Source of the DNA: Herbaspirillum sp. Sphag64 | Lineage (GTDB): Bacteria; Pseudomonadota; Gammaproteobacteria; Burkholderiales; Burkholderiaceae_D | Direction of reading: 5' to 3' | Assembly: GCF_014192645.1 (NCBI RefSeq) | Contig: NZ_JACHYE010000001.1 | Coordinates: 688,350-752,349 of the forward strand | Length of the DNA: 64,000 nt | Part shown: in pieces, positions 16,979 to 26,500 of the stretch | Layout of the letters: the number at the start of each line of letters is the position of its first letter | Position numbering within the stretch: position 1 is the first letter of the stretch | Position numbers and translations under genes: made by a program | The notes under the pieces: model-generated | What the model saw: only the letters and a program-made list of their open reading frames with translations | What the model was told of the DNA's origin: nothing | Database searches by the model: none

Positions 16979-18139
16979 ATGAGCCAGCTCACTCAAATCA
17001 CCTCCAAACTACCCAAGGTAGGGACCACGATTTTCACTGTTATGTCAGCGCTTGCCAGCGAAAAGGCAGCCGTCAATCTGGGACAGGGCTTCCCCGACTT
17101 CGATTGCGATCCAGCGCTGATTGATGCCGTAAGCGCAGCGATGAAGGCTGGGCTGAACCAGTATCCACCGATGACTGGCGTACCTGCGCTACGCACCGCC
17201 ATTGCAGAGAAAATTAAAGCATTGCATGGGTATCAGTATGATGCGACGACGGAAATCACCATTACCGCTGGTGCCACGCAAGGCATCTTGACCTCGCTCC
17301 TGTGCGCTGTGCATGCGGGGGATGAAGTGATCGTGATAGAACCTGCCTATGACTCGTATGTGCCGGCCATCGAACTTGCAGGCGGTACTCCTGTGTTCGT
17401 CCAGATGCAGGTGGACACACAGGGATACAGCGTACCGTGGGATAAGGTTGCGGCCGCAGTCACACCGAAAACCCGCCTGATCATGGTCAATACCCCGCAC
17501 AACCCAACTGGAACCATCTTCCAGCAGGCTGATATCGATGCACTAGCGAACATCGTCCGTGGTACCGAGATGTTGATCCTTGCCGACGAAGTGTATGAAC
17601 ACATGGTCTACGACGGCCAGCAGCATCTGTCTCTATGCCGTCATCCAGAGCTTGCCAAGCGTACCTTCGTCAATTCAAGTTTCGGCAAGACCTATCATGT
17701 CACTGGCTGGAAAGTCGGCTTCGTTGCCGCTCCGGCGGCGTTGATGGCGGAGTTCCGCAAGGTGCATCAGTTCAATGTCTTCACCGTCAACACGCCCGTC
17801 CAACACGGGCTGGCTGAGTACATGAAGCACCAATCAGCATATATCGACCTTCCCAGGTTCTATCAACGCAAACGCGATCTGTTCCAGAATGGCCTGAAAA
17901 ACACCCGCTTCAAGCTGCTGCCTTCGGAGGGCACCTACTTCCAGTGCGTTGATTACAGTGCGATCTCAAGCCTGCCAGAAGCGGAGTTTGCCAAATGGCT
18001 GACCAGCGAAATCGGCGTTGCTGCGATCCCAGTATCAGCCTTTTACAATACGCCGCGTGAATCCGGCATTGTGCGTTTCTGCTTTGCCAAAAAGGATGAA
18101 ACCCTTGCGCTGGCACTGGAACGACTGGCTAAAATCTGA
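16979..18139 (+). CDS. PLP-dependent aminotransferase, YbdL-like (methionine/kynurenine type)
   Basis: This is a 386-residue class I aminotransferase. Visible are NLGQGFPDFDCDP near the N-terminus, the GATQGIL PLP-phosphate loop, NTPHNPTGTIF, ADEVYEHMVYDG, and the Schiff-base lysine in SSFGKTYHVTGWKVGF; it ends with RFCFAKKDETL. This pattern is that of the YbdL/kynurenine aminotransferase group, which transaminates methionine and aromatic amino acids. ATG 16979 is chosen because family proteins begin near SKLPKVGTTIFTVMS; the frame extends to 16919 without family likeness. Confidence 0.88.
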   Translation: MSQLTQITSKLPKVGTTIFTVMSALASEKAAVNLGQGFPDFDCDPALIDAVSAAMKAGLNQYPPMTGVPALRTAIAEKIKALHGYQYDATTEITITAGATQGILTSLLCAVHAGDEVIVIEPAYDSYVPAIELAGGTPVFVQMQVDTQGYSVPWDKVAAAVTPKTRLIMVNTPHNPTGTIFQQADIDALANIVRGTEMLILADEVYEHMVYDGQQHLSLCRHPELAKRTFVNSSFGKTYHVTGWKVGFVAAPAALMAEFRKVHQFNVFTVNTPVQHGLAEYMKHQSAYIDLPRFYQRKRDLFQNGLKNTRFKLLPSEGTYFQCVDYSAISSLPEAEFAKWLTSEIGVAAIPVSAFYNTPRESGIVRFCFAKKDETLALALERLAKI

Positions 18140-18192
18140 CCTGCAAACCCAGACGGAATCGTCGCCACTAACCTACAATCGACTTCGATGCC

Positions 18193-18900
18193 ATGACAGC
18201 AGAACTCAACGCCACGCGCAACGAATCAACATTGATACTCACCATCAGTAATCCGGGACAGCACAATGCAGTCGATGGTGATCTGCTCGCTGCCATACTG
18301 GAAACCCTGACCAAAATTGAGCGTGACGACAGCATTGGCAATGTGATTCTCACCGGCGCAGATGGCAGCTTCTGCAGCGGCATTCAGCACAGCAAGGATG
18401 CAGCCGTACAAGTTCGCAGTCTGGACAATCTACATAATCTGATTGATACGATGCGCAGCTTTCCCAAACCAGTCATAGCGGCAGTCGAGGGGGCGGCCGT
18501 GGATGCAGGATTTTCTCTGGCGCTTGCCTGCGATCTGGTTGTTGCCAGTACCGACGCTGGTTTTGGCATCTCGCCAGCTCAGGCAGGTTCCTGGGCTATT
18601 GGCGGCGCCGCATGGATGCTCTCAAGAACGATTCCCGCTCAGTGGCTCACCGAAATATTGCTCGGCACCAGCCCCATATCTGCTGCACGACTGCATGCTG
18701 GCGGAGTCATCAATCGCGTCGCGTCCCCTGGTGCCGCCCTTGAACATGCCCTGCAATGGGCTCAACAGTTGCTCAGCACACCCTTGCCAGCCTATGAGCA
18801 ACTCAAGACCATGCTCAACGAAATTCATACAAGCGCTCTCGCCTCTCATTTTTCGCAAGAAAAACATCGCTTGTTGACTCGGCGTTCTGGACACGGATAA
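18193..18900 (+). CDS. Enoyl-CoA hydratase/isomerase (crotonase) family protein
   Basis: The 235-residue product has the crotonase fold: oxyanion-hole segments in GADGSFCSGIQHSKD and PVIAAVEGAAVDAGFSLALACDLVVAS, and the C-terminal PISAARLHAGGVINRV. At the position where true hydratases carry the first catalytic glutamate (FGxPE), this protein reads FGISPAQAGSW. The second glutamate region reads IGGAAWML. It may therefore catalyse an isomerase, hydrolase or other CoA reaction rather than simple hydration. It follows the aminotransferase by 53 bases on the same strand. Confidence 0.8.
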   Translation: MTAELNATRNESTLILTISNPGQHNAVDGDLLAAILETLTKIERDDSIGNVILTGADGSFCSGIQHSKDAAVQVRSLDNLHNLIDTMRSFPKPVIAAVEGAAVDAGFSLALACDLVVASTDAGFGISPAQAGSWAIGGAAWMLSRTIPAQWLTEILLGTSPISAARLHAGGVINRVASPGAALEHALQWAQQLLSTPLPAYEQLKTMLNEIHTSALASHFSQEKHRLLTRRSGHG

Positions 18901-18975
18901 GCAGCCATCCATGGGCATCCGAATAAAAGTATAAATATCCTGATCGGCCCTTCCAACATCGCATGCAATGCCCAC

Positions 18976-20118
18976 ATGACCAACACTGATCACGCTCAGT
19001 TCACACTCGAACTCATTAACGACGAAGCCGCCTTGTGTGCACTGGTAAACGAATGGCAGATTTTGGCGAATAGTCTGCCATTACAGTCTCCGTTTATCTC
19101 CCCCTCCTGGAACATACTCTGGTGGCAGCATATGCGTGCCGACCGCAGACTGATTCATGACCAGTTGCATGTCTTAGTCATGCGCGACCAACAGCAGCAA
19201 CTACGTGCAGTTGCACCGCTGATTGTGAGTGTACGGGGTGACTTTGGTACTGGCGGCATCAAGGTATTGCAATTTTTTGGGGCAGATCCCAACATCACGG
19301 AAATCCGTGGACCGATCTGTCGCCCCGAGGATGCCGAGCAAGCACTCACCGTGACCCGTCGATATCTACAGAAGCACAATACAGCATGGGACTGGATCGA
19401 ATGGAAAGGCCTTTCGCAGCAACAATACGATCACTTGACGAGCGACGGGGCACAGGCCGCCGATACCCGCGTGATTTGTTACCTGCCTTTACCCGCTGAC
19501 TGGGAAGCACTCAAGAGCAGTTTGTCGCGCAACATGAAAGAAGCCATCCGCAAATGCTTCAATACACTGCGCCGCAATCAGCACCAGACAGAACTGCGCG
19601 TGATCGAAAATGAATCTCATCTTGGTGAGGCGATTGCAACATTTCTGAGGCTGCACAAGCATCGTGCAGCTCATGATGATGGCGTAAGCCATGCTGATGT
19701 ATTCCGCGACGAAAAGAGTCAGCGTTTTCTAGCTGCCTATCTCCAGGCGGCGGCAAGTGAAGGAAGCCTGCGTCTTTTTCAGCTATACATTGACGGACAG
19801 ATTGTCGCCACACGCATCGGGTTTCTGAATCAGGGGCAACTCTACCTTTATTACTCCGGATATGACACCTCTTGGGGTGGTTTCAGTGTCATGACGACAC
19901 TCGTCATTCATGCCATTCGCTGGGCAATCGAACAAGGGTGTGTCGGCGTGAATCTTTCAACCGGCATCGATTATTCCAAGCAGCGCTGGCAACCGCAGGA
20001 AATTATTCAGCATGGTGCGGTACAGGTCTCTTCCCATCTGACAGCCAGACTGCGTTTCAACACATATCAGTTCTTGCGTTCGTCCCCGCTGATCAATTTT
20101 TTGAAACGCGCCAGATAA
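18976..20118 (+). CDS. GNAT-fold acetyltransferase-like protein (CelD/FemAB-like)
   Basis: This 380-residue protein resembles the GNAT_6/BioF2-like proteins annotated as CelD or FemAB-like. An N-terminal half has SPFISPSWNILWWQHM. The C-terminal acyltransferase-like domain has LSRNMKEAIRKC, LRLFQLYIDGQIVATRIGFLNQGQLYLYYSGYD and INLSTG-type GVNLSTGIDYSKQRW. In other bacteria such proteins act in surface polysaccharide or peptidoglycan modification, but the substrate is unknown here. It lies 75 bases after the crotonase gene and is convergent with the MaoC gene. Confidence 0.75.
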   Translation: MTNTDHAQFTLELINDEAALCALVNEWQILANSLPLQSPFISPSWNILWWQHMRADRRLIHDQLHVLVMRDQQQQLRAVAPLIVSVRGDFGTGGIKVLQFFGADPNITEIRGPICRPEDAEQALTVTRRYLQKHNTAWDWIEWKGLSQQQYDHLTSDGAQAADTRVICYLPLPADWEALKSSLSRNMKEAIRKCFNTLRRNQHQTELRVIENESHLGEAIATFLRLHKHRAAHDDGVSHADVFRDEKSQRFLAAYLQAAASEGSLRLFQLYIDGQIVATRIGFLNQGQLYLYYSGYDTSWGGFSVMTTLVIHAIRWAIEQGCVGVNLSTGIDYSKQRWQPQEIIQHGAVQVSSHLTARLRFNTYQFLRSSPLINFLKRAR

Positions 20119-20145
20119 GAAATCAGAGGTGCTGATCACTGGCAA

Positions 20146-20176
20146 TTGTCGCAGTCTTCCGAACAGACTGCGACAA
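20146..20176. terminator. Perfect 12-bp stem between convergent genes
   Basis: TTGTCGCAGTCT and AGACTGCGACAA pair perfectly around a seven-base loop. The stem stands between the ends of the GNAT-like gene and the MaoC gene, where a bidirectional terminator is expected. There is no T run on either side, so it is not a canonical intrinsic terminator. Confidence 0.6.
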
Positions 20177-20227
20177 GTACGAGTACCAATATGCTGGCAA
20201 CGGCAGATGTGAACAGTTCCGCTTAGG

Positions 20228-20680
20228 TCAATAACGGCGCACGATAAACTCGGCGACACACACTGGCTTTTCGCCACGATCAGATTCGATTGTGATCTCC
20301 CACACCACCTGTGCACCACCTGGGATGGCTTCCATCGATTGCAGTACGATCAGTGCCCGCACCTGTGCGCCAACTGGCAGGGGTGCCGGAAAGCGAACCC
20401 GATTCAAACCATAGTTGAGCAACATGCGTGCATCACCAAGGGAAACACTCTGCCCTAATAATTGGGGCAGCAAAGCCAGCGTCAGAAAACCATGCGCCAC
20501 CGTACCGCCATAAGGCAATTCACGCTTGCTACGCTCCACATCGACGTGAATCCACTGATGGTCGCCGGTCGCCTCGGCAAATTGATTAACCTGCTCTTGG
20601 TTGACTGTGATCCAGTCACTCTGTGCAACCTCCTGCCCCACCAGCGCCTGCAGTTCCTCTACGTTGGCAATTTCACGCAT
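20228..20680 (-). CDS. MaoC family (R)-specific enoyl-CoA hydratase
   Basis: This 150-residue hot-dog fold protein carries the hydratase-2 motif ATGDHQWIHVD, with its catalytic Asp and His, and GTVAHGFLTLALLPQLL. Such enzymes hydrate trans-2-enoyl-CoA to (R)-3-hydroxyacyl-CoA and can feed PHA synthesis, which fits with the PHB genes in this window, though the link is inference. It lies downstream of the CoA-transferase pair on the same strand, but a strong terminator separates them. Confidence 0.9.
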   Translation of the reverse strand: MREIANVEELQALVGQEVAQSDWITVNQEQVNQFAEATGDHQWIHVDVERSKRELPYGGTVAHGFLTLALLPQLLGQSVSLGDARMLLNYGLNRVRFPAPLPVGAQVRALIVLQSMEAIPGGAQVVWEITIESDRGEKPVCVAEFIVRRY

Positions 20681-20708
20681 TCCATCAGCTCCTCAATTTT
20701 ATTCTGTT

Positions 20709-20744
20709 CAAAAAAAAGCGCCGGCTGATAACTCAACCGACGCT
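20709..20744 (-). terminator. Intrinsic terminator of the CoA-transferase operon
   Basis: On the minus strand AGCGTCGGTTGA pairs with TCAGCCGGCGCT (two G-U pairs) around GTTA and is followed by eight T. It lies just past the scoB stop and upstream of the MaoC gene, so the two units are probably transcribed separately. Confidence 0.85.
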
Positions 20745-20762
20745 ACTACTTTCTTAGACCGA

Positions 20763-21413
20763 CTACACCGCGCTCACATCCAAATCTGCTTCGGTATTAG
20801 CCAAGACCTCTTCCTTGCTCACCCCGGTTGCCAGCTCGATGAGCTTCAAGCCAGTCGGCGTGACATCGATCACGCCCAGATCGGTAATGATCCGATTGAC
20901 CACGCCCACACCAGTCAGCGGCAGATTGCATTGCGGCAAAATCTTTTTCGAGATGCTGCCATCCTTGCCCTTGGCAACATGTTCCATGAGCACCACCACA
21001 CGCCCCACACCGGCCACCAGATCCATCGCACCACCCATGCCCTTGACCATCTTGCCGGGAATCATCCAGTTCGCCAGATCACCCTGTTGCGATACCTGCA
21101 TCGCCCCCAGAATCGCAATATTGATCTTGCCACCGCGAATCATCCCGAACGAATCTGCCGAGCTGAAAAACGACGATCCCGCAATCGTAGTCACAGTCTG
21201 CTTACCGGCGTTGATCAGATCCGCATCCACCTTGTCCTCGGTCGGAAACGGGCCAATCCCTAATAAACCATTTTCTGACTGCAGCCACACTTCGATGTCA
21301 GACGGGACATGATTGGCCACCAGCGTGGGCAAGCCAATCCCCAGATTCACATAAAAACCATCCTGCAATTCCTTGGCTGCTCGCGCTGCCATTTCGTCTC
21401 TGGTCCATGCCAT
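20763..21413 (-). CDS. scoB: 3-oxoacid CoA-transferase subunit B
   Basis: This is the beta subunit of a two-subunit CoA-transferase that moves CoA from succinyl-CoA to acetoacetate or a similar oxoacid. The 216-residue protein has the catalytic glutamate in the SENG motif ([14 protein letters not shown]) and the glycine-rich [15 protein letters not shown] stretch. The start ATG 21413 has AAGGAG upstream. It follows subunit A by 11 bases. Substrate specificity (acetoacetate or 3-oxoadipate) cannot be told from sequence by eye; no adjacent 3-oxoadipyl thiolase argues for the former. Confidence 0.93.
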   Translation of the reverse strand: MAWTRDEMAARAAKELQDGFYVNLGIGLPTLVANHVPSDIEVWLQSENGLLGIGPFPTEDKVDADLINAGKQTVTTIAGSSFFSSADSFGMIRGGKINIAILGAMQVSQQGDLANWMIPGKMVKGMGGAMDLVAGVGRVVVLMEHVAKGKDGSISKKILPQCNLPLTGVGVVNRIITDLGVIDVTPTGLKLIELATGVSKEEVLANTEADLDVSAV

Positions 21414-21424
21414 TTTTGTTCTCC

Positions 21425-22120
21425 TTATTTGCTGACAGTGCGCTGTTCGATCCGCTTTTCCGGGGTCGCATTGACCACGATGCGGTGCACGAAAATACCG
21501 GGCGTATGAATCTGGTCGGGGTCCAGCGCTCCCACTTCCACCAGTTCTTCGACTTCGACCACAGTGATCTTGCCTGCCATGGCAACATTCGGATTGAAAT
21601 TACGGGCGGTCTTGTTGTACACCAGATTGCCAGCACGGTCCGCCTTCTGCGCCTTGACCAGCGAGACGTCGGCTACCAGCGAACGCTCCATCACATACTG
21701 CGCACCGTCAAACTCACGGATTTCCTTACCTTCGGCAACCAACGTACCGACGCCGGTCTTGGTGAAGAATGCCGGAATGCCAGCACCACCGGCGCGCAGC
21801 TTTTCAGCCAGCGTCCCTTGCGGCGTAAATTCCAGCTCCAGCTCGCCCGCCAGATACTGACGCTCGAACTCTTTGTTCTCGCCCACATAGGAAGCGATCA
21901 TCTTCTTGATCTGGCGCGTCGTCAGTAATTGACCCAGACCAAAGCCATCGATACCGGCATTGTTGGAAATGGCCGTCAGGTTCTGCACATTGGAATCGCG
22001 CAGCGCCGCAATCAGCGCCTCCGGAATGCCACACAGGCCGAAGCCGCCTACGGCAATCACCTGGCCGTCATGGACAATCCCGGCTAACGCACTAACGGCG
22101 TCTGGATAGACTTTGTTCAT
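21425..22120 (-). CDS. scoA: 3-oxoacid CoA-transferase subunit A
   Basis: This is the alpha subunit (231 residues) of the CoA-transferase. It begins [20 protein letters not shown] and has the [16 protein letters not shown] glycine-rich loop, [12 protein letters not shown], and [20 protein letters not shown]. It forms a heteromer with the next gene product. A+B order, 11-base spacing and a shared terminator after subunit B indicate a two-gene operon. Confidence 0.93.
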   Translation of the reverse strand: MNKVYPDAVSALAGIVHDGQVIAVGGFGLCGIPEALIAALRDSNVQNLTAISNNAGIDGFGLGQLLTTRQIKKMIASYVGENKEFERQYLAGELELEFTPQGTLAEKLRAGGAGIPAFFTKTGVGTLVAEGKEIREFDGAQYVMERSLVADVSLVKAQKADRAGNLVYNKTARNFNPNVAMAGKITVVEVEELVEVGALDPDQIHTPGIFVHRIVVNATPEKRIEQRTVSK

Positions 22121-22230
22121 GGAATTCCTCTTTCACTGGTTCGGGCAAAAATATGCGCAAAAGTTTACTCCAAGGGCAGACCGGATGGTAACGCTGTCAT
22201 ATGTCCGGACGACGACATGCGCCCAGATAT

Positions 22231-22605
22231 TCATATTGGCATAGGCTTGTTGTTGCCGAGATCAAACCAGCCCTTCAGCAACCGATAGGCCTTCCAGATC
22301 CAGGCGAGCGCGCCCAACATCAGCGCCAGCGGAATGCCGATGACGGTCAGGCACAGCAGACCGGCGATAAACAGAGCGAAGAGGTACCACCAGAATGAGC
22401 GAATCTGCCAGCGGTGATGACTGTAGACGAAGGTACCAGCAGCTTCGTCACGTTTGAGGTAATTAAGGATCAGGGGTAACCAGGAAAACATGCCCAGCGA
22501 GAAAACCAGGCTCAGTCCATGGAAAATATACAACCATGAGGCCAGATCCTTGGCCGACTGCAATCTTGCCTCCAGCACAACTTCCTGATTCAGGACCTGG
22601 CTCAT
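22231..22605 (-). CDS. DUF4870-like small membrane protein
   Basis: The 124-residue product has three or four hydrophobic helices (about residues 24-50, 75-92 and 95-112) ending in a cytoplasmic GNNKPMPI tail. The layout (soluble N-terminus, FSWLPLILNYLKRDEAAGTFVYSHHRWQIRSFWW, then paired helices) is that of DUF4870-type proteins, whose function is unknown. ATG 22605 is chosen for its AAGGAG six bases upstream; the frame extends to 22647 into the end of serB. It lies just beyond serB on the same strand. Confidence 0.75.
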   Translation of the reverse strand: MSQVLNQEVVLEARLQSAKDLASWLYIFHGLSLVFSLGMFSWLPLILNYLKRDEAAGTFVYSHHRWQIRSFWWYLFALFIAGLLCLTVIGIPLALMLGALAWIWKAYRLLKGWFDLGNNKPMPI

Positions 22606-22615
22606 GCGGCTCTCC

Positions 22616-23470
22616 TTATGTTTTTGCCAGTATATGCAAAATCCCATCTAGACCAACAAAGTTCAGCGCCACTGTTGCTTGCGCGCGCACCACAGGCTTC
22701 GCACGGAAAGCAACCGACAAACCACTGATGCCCATCATTTTCAGATCGTTGGCACCGTCACCCATGACGATTGCCCGATCAGTCGACACACCCAGATCGG
22801 CACACACGCGTTGCACAGTCAGACGTTTTTCTTCGGCGTCGACAATCCCGCCAACCACCTTTCCAGTGAGCTTGCCGTCAACGATCTCGAGCACGTTGGC
22901 ATGTGTGTAATCGAGCTTCAGACGCTGCTTCATGCGGTCGGTAAAAAAAGTAAAACCACCGGAAACCAGCAAGGTTTTCAAACCAGCTGCCTGAATTGCC
23001 TGCAGCATCTTCTCCGCACCCGGAGACAAAGCAAGGCGCTCGTCATAAACACGCTGCAAGGCACCCGCATCGAGCCCCTCAAGTAAGGCGACCCGGCGCG
23101 TCAGACTCTCCTGAAATTCAATTTCGCCACGCATGGCAGCTTCAGTAATTTCAGCAACCTGGGGCTTGAGCCCTTGCATGTCGGCAATCTCGTCGATGCA
23201 CTCAATGGTGATCAGCGTCGAGTCCATGTCCATGGCAACCAGCCTGAAATCGTCAAGGCTCCGCCCAGCTTCTACGAAGGCGTAATCGACCTGCAGTGGC
23301 AGGCAGGCAGCATTGATATGCTCTCTCAGTTCAGCGCTATCGGCGATGCCTTCACAGCGCCAGGCATTGCCACTCAAGGCCACGACCCTTTGCGGCTGTG
23401 CCAGCTTGATGAGACCCTCAATGGCAGCACGTTCAGTGGAGAGTCCTTGCAGAATCAGATTCATGTTCAT
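22616..23470 (-). CDS. serB: Phosphoserine phosphatase SerB
   Basis: SerB carries out the last step of serine synthesis, hydrolysing phosphoserine. The 284-residue HAD-family protein has the nucleophile motif DMDSTLITIECIDEIAD with D81 and D83, motif II LLVSGGFTFF, and motif III/IV in RAIVMGDGANDLKMM. The N-terminal 70 residues form the regulatory domain. The downstream membrane-protein gene overlaps its 3' area on the same strand; mfd lies 50 bases upstream in the same direction. Confidence 0.95.
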   Translation of the reverse strand: MNMNLILQGLSTERAAIEGLIKLAQPQRVVALSGNAWRCEGIADSAELREHINAACLPLQVDYAFVEAGRSLDDFRLVAMDMDSTLITIECIDEIADMQGLKPQVAEITEAAMRGEIEFQESLTRRVALLEGLDAGALQRVYDERLALSPGAEKMLQAIQAAGLKTLLVSGGFTFFTDRMKQRLKLDYTHANVLEIVDGKLTGKVVGGIVDAEEKRLTVQRVCADLGVSTDRAIVMGDGANDLKMMGISGLSVAFRAKPVVRAQATVALNFVGLDGILHILAKT

Positions 23471-23520
23471 GTTGATGGAAATGACAAAATGAGAAATAGG
23501 TACGACATTGGCCAGCTAAT

Positions 23521-26500
23521 CTAACCCAGCAAGGAACGCATGGTTGCCTTGACTTGCGTCACGCGCGCATTGAGATCAGGCATATTGGCGGTAATTCTTA
23601 GCTTGTCCTGTCCGTTGAGCTTGATGTGCCGATTTTTCTGGATCAGCTCAATGATGCGCATGGCATCGATCGGTGGATTAGGGACGAATTGCAGCAGCGC
23701 CGACTCAGCGTGTGCATCAATCTTGATAATGCCCAGCGGCTTGGCTGCGATCCGCAATCGATGCGTTTCTATCAAGGCCCTGGCGACTTCTGGCAGCTTG
23801 CCAAAACGATCGATCAACTCCTCCTGTAACGCATCGACTGCCTCTTGCGCGGTACAGTTGGCAAAGCGTTTGTAGAGCGACAAGCGCTCGTGCACATCGC
23901 CACAATACTCATTGGGAAGCAAGGCCGGTACATGGAGGTTAATTTCGGTAGTGCTGGCCAACGGGGCTGCAAGATCAGGCTCTTTGCCGTTCTTGAGCGA
24001 CCGGACCGCTTCGTTGAGCATATCGGAATACATCTGGAAACCGATTTCATGCATCTCACCAGACTGGTTGTCGCCAAGGACCTCACCGGCACCGCGAATT
24101 TCCAGATCGTGCATGGCGAGATAAAAGCCGCTTCCCAATTCCTCCATTTGCTGAATCGCCTCCAGCCGTCGTTGCGCCTGTTTGGTCAGGCCTTTAACGT
24201 CATTGACCAACAGATAGGCATAGGCCTGGTGATGGGAACGACCAACCCGGCCGCGTAACTGATGTAACTGTGCCAGACCAAATTTATCGGCCCGATGCAT
24301 GATGATGGTATTGGCCGTCGGCACGTCGATCCCGGTTTCGATGATCGTGGTACAGAGCAAGATATTGGCGCGTTGGGCCACAAAGTCGCGCATGACCTTT
24401 TCCAGATCGCGTTCATGCATCTGACCATGTGCGATCAGGACCCGCGCCTCTGGCAACAAAGCCTCAAGCATCGCCTTCCGGTTTTCAATCGTCTCGACTT
24501 CATTGTGCAGGAAATACACCTGACCGCCGCGTTTGAGTTCACGCAGGCAAGCCTCTCGAATGGTGGACTCGCCCTCTGCTCGCACGAAGGTCTTGATCGC
24601 CAGCCGCTTCTGCGGTGCTGTGGCAATGATCGAAAAATCGCGCAACCCTTCCAGTGCCATCCCCAGCGTACGAGGGATCGGCGTTGCCGTGAGTGTCAGG
24701 ACATCAACTTCAGCGCGCAGCGATTTAAGCGCTTCTTTCTGACGCACGCCAAAGCGATGCTCTTCATCAATGATGACAAGACCAAGGCGCGTAAATTTAA
24801 TGTCATCTGAGAGCAGCTTGTGGGTACCGATCACAATATCGAGCGTACCGTCGGCCATGCCCTTGATGGCTTGATTGACTTCCTTGCCGGTACGAAACCG
24901 TGATAGCTCAGCAATACGCACTGGCCAGTTTGCAAAACGGTCGGCAAAGGTCTGCGCATGCTGCTCTGCCAGCAGCGTGGTTGGTGCCAGAATGGCAACC
25001 TGCTTGCCGCCCATCACCGCCACAAACGCAGCACGCAAGGCGACCTCGGTCTTACCGAAACCGACATCACCACAGATCAGGCGATCCATCGGTTTGCCGC
25101 TGGTCATGTCGCCAATCACCGCATTGATGGCGGCAGCCTGATCAGGTGTTTCTTCAAAGCCGAAGCTCTCGGCAAACGCTTCATAATCGCGCGCCGAATA
25201 CTGAAATGCATGGCCCTGTCGAACCGCTCTGCGGGCATACAGATTCAATAATTCAGCAGCAGTATCCCGGACCTGCTGGGCCGCCTTGCGCTTGGCCTTT
25301 TCCCATTGGCCGGAACCTAGTGCATGCAAGGGCGCATCATCGGCAGAAGCGCCTGAGTAGCGCGAAATGACATGCAACTGCGACACGGGCACGTAGAGCT
25401 TGGCTTCCTTGGCATATTCAAGATGCAGGAACTCGGTTTCACCCTCACCCAGATCCATGCTCAACAAGCCCATATAACGTCCGATGCCATGATTGGCGTG
25501 CACCACCGGGTCGCCAATCTTGAGCTCAGAGAGATCGCGCACCATGTGCTCGACCTGAGTCACTGCCTCCTGCTTCTTGCGGCCGGCACGACGCCCTGAA
25601 CCGGCATAAAGCTCGGTTTCGGTAATGAAGCACAAACCCTCGTCGACCAGTTCAAAACCGGCATGCAACGGTGCTATACCCAGCATCAGCGGCGCATTGT
25701 TGAGCGCGAAACTATCGTAGCCGTCGCACAGTGCAGGATGTAGGTCGAATTCCTTGAAATACTGCTGCAAGGTTTCACGGCGACCGATCGATTCCGCGCA
25801 CAACATCACACGCTTGTCGGTTCGCAGCAAGTAACTGCGTAAATTGGTCAGCGGATCTTCGGTACGGCGATTGACCGCAATATTGGGAATCGAGGCCGAT
25901 AATTCTGACGGTGCGTCGTCGGTTTGCAGAGCCAGACGACCATGCGGCTTGACCAGCGAGAAAAAGTCCTCGTCTGTGAGAAAAATGTCTTCCGGTGGCA
26001 ACACCGGGCGCTCACGATCTGCCTTCAGGAATTGATAGCGCGAGCGGGTATCGCTCCAGAAGCGCTTGATCGCCTGATCGATATCGCCCACCGTGGCAAA
26101 CAATGTCTGCGCGGGCAGATATCGGAACAGAGTCGCTGTCTCCTCAAAAAACAGCGGCAGATAATATTCAATCCCGGCAGCCGCAATGCCATTGCCAATA
26201 TCCTTATAGATGGCAGCGCGCGAAGGATCACCCTCGAACACTTCACGCCAACGGCTACGAAATGCAGTGCGCGCCACTTCGTCCATGGGAAATTCTCTCC
26301 CTGGCAACAAGCGAACTTCGCGCACCGGGTAGAGCGAGCGCTGGGTATCGGCATCAAAGGTGCGAATGGTTTCAATGGTGTCGCCAAACAGGTCGATACG
26401 ATAGGGCAAGACCGAACCCATGGGGAAAATATCGATCAACCCGCCTCGCACGGAATACTCTCCGGGCGACATGACTTGTGTGACATGGCTATAACCGGCC

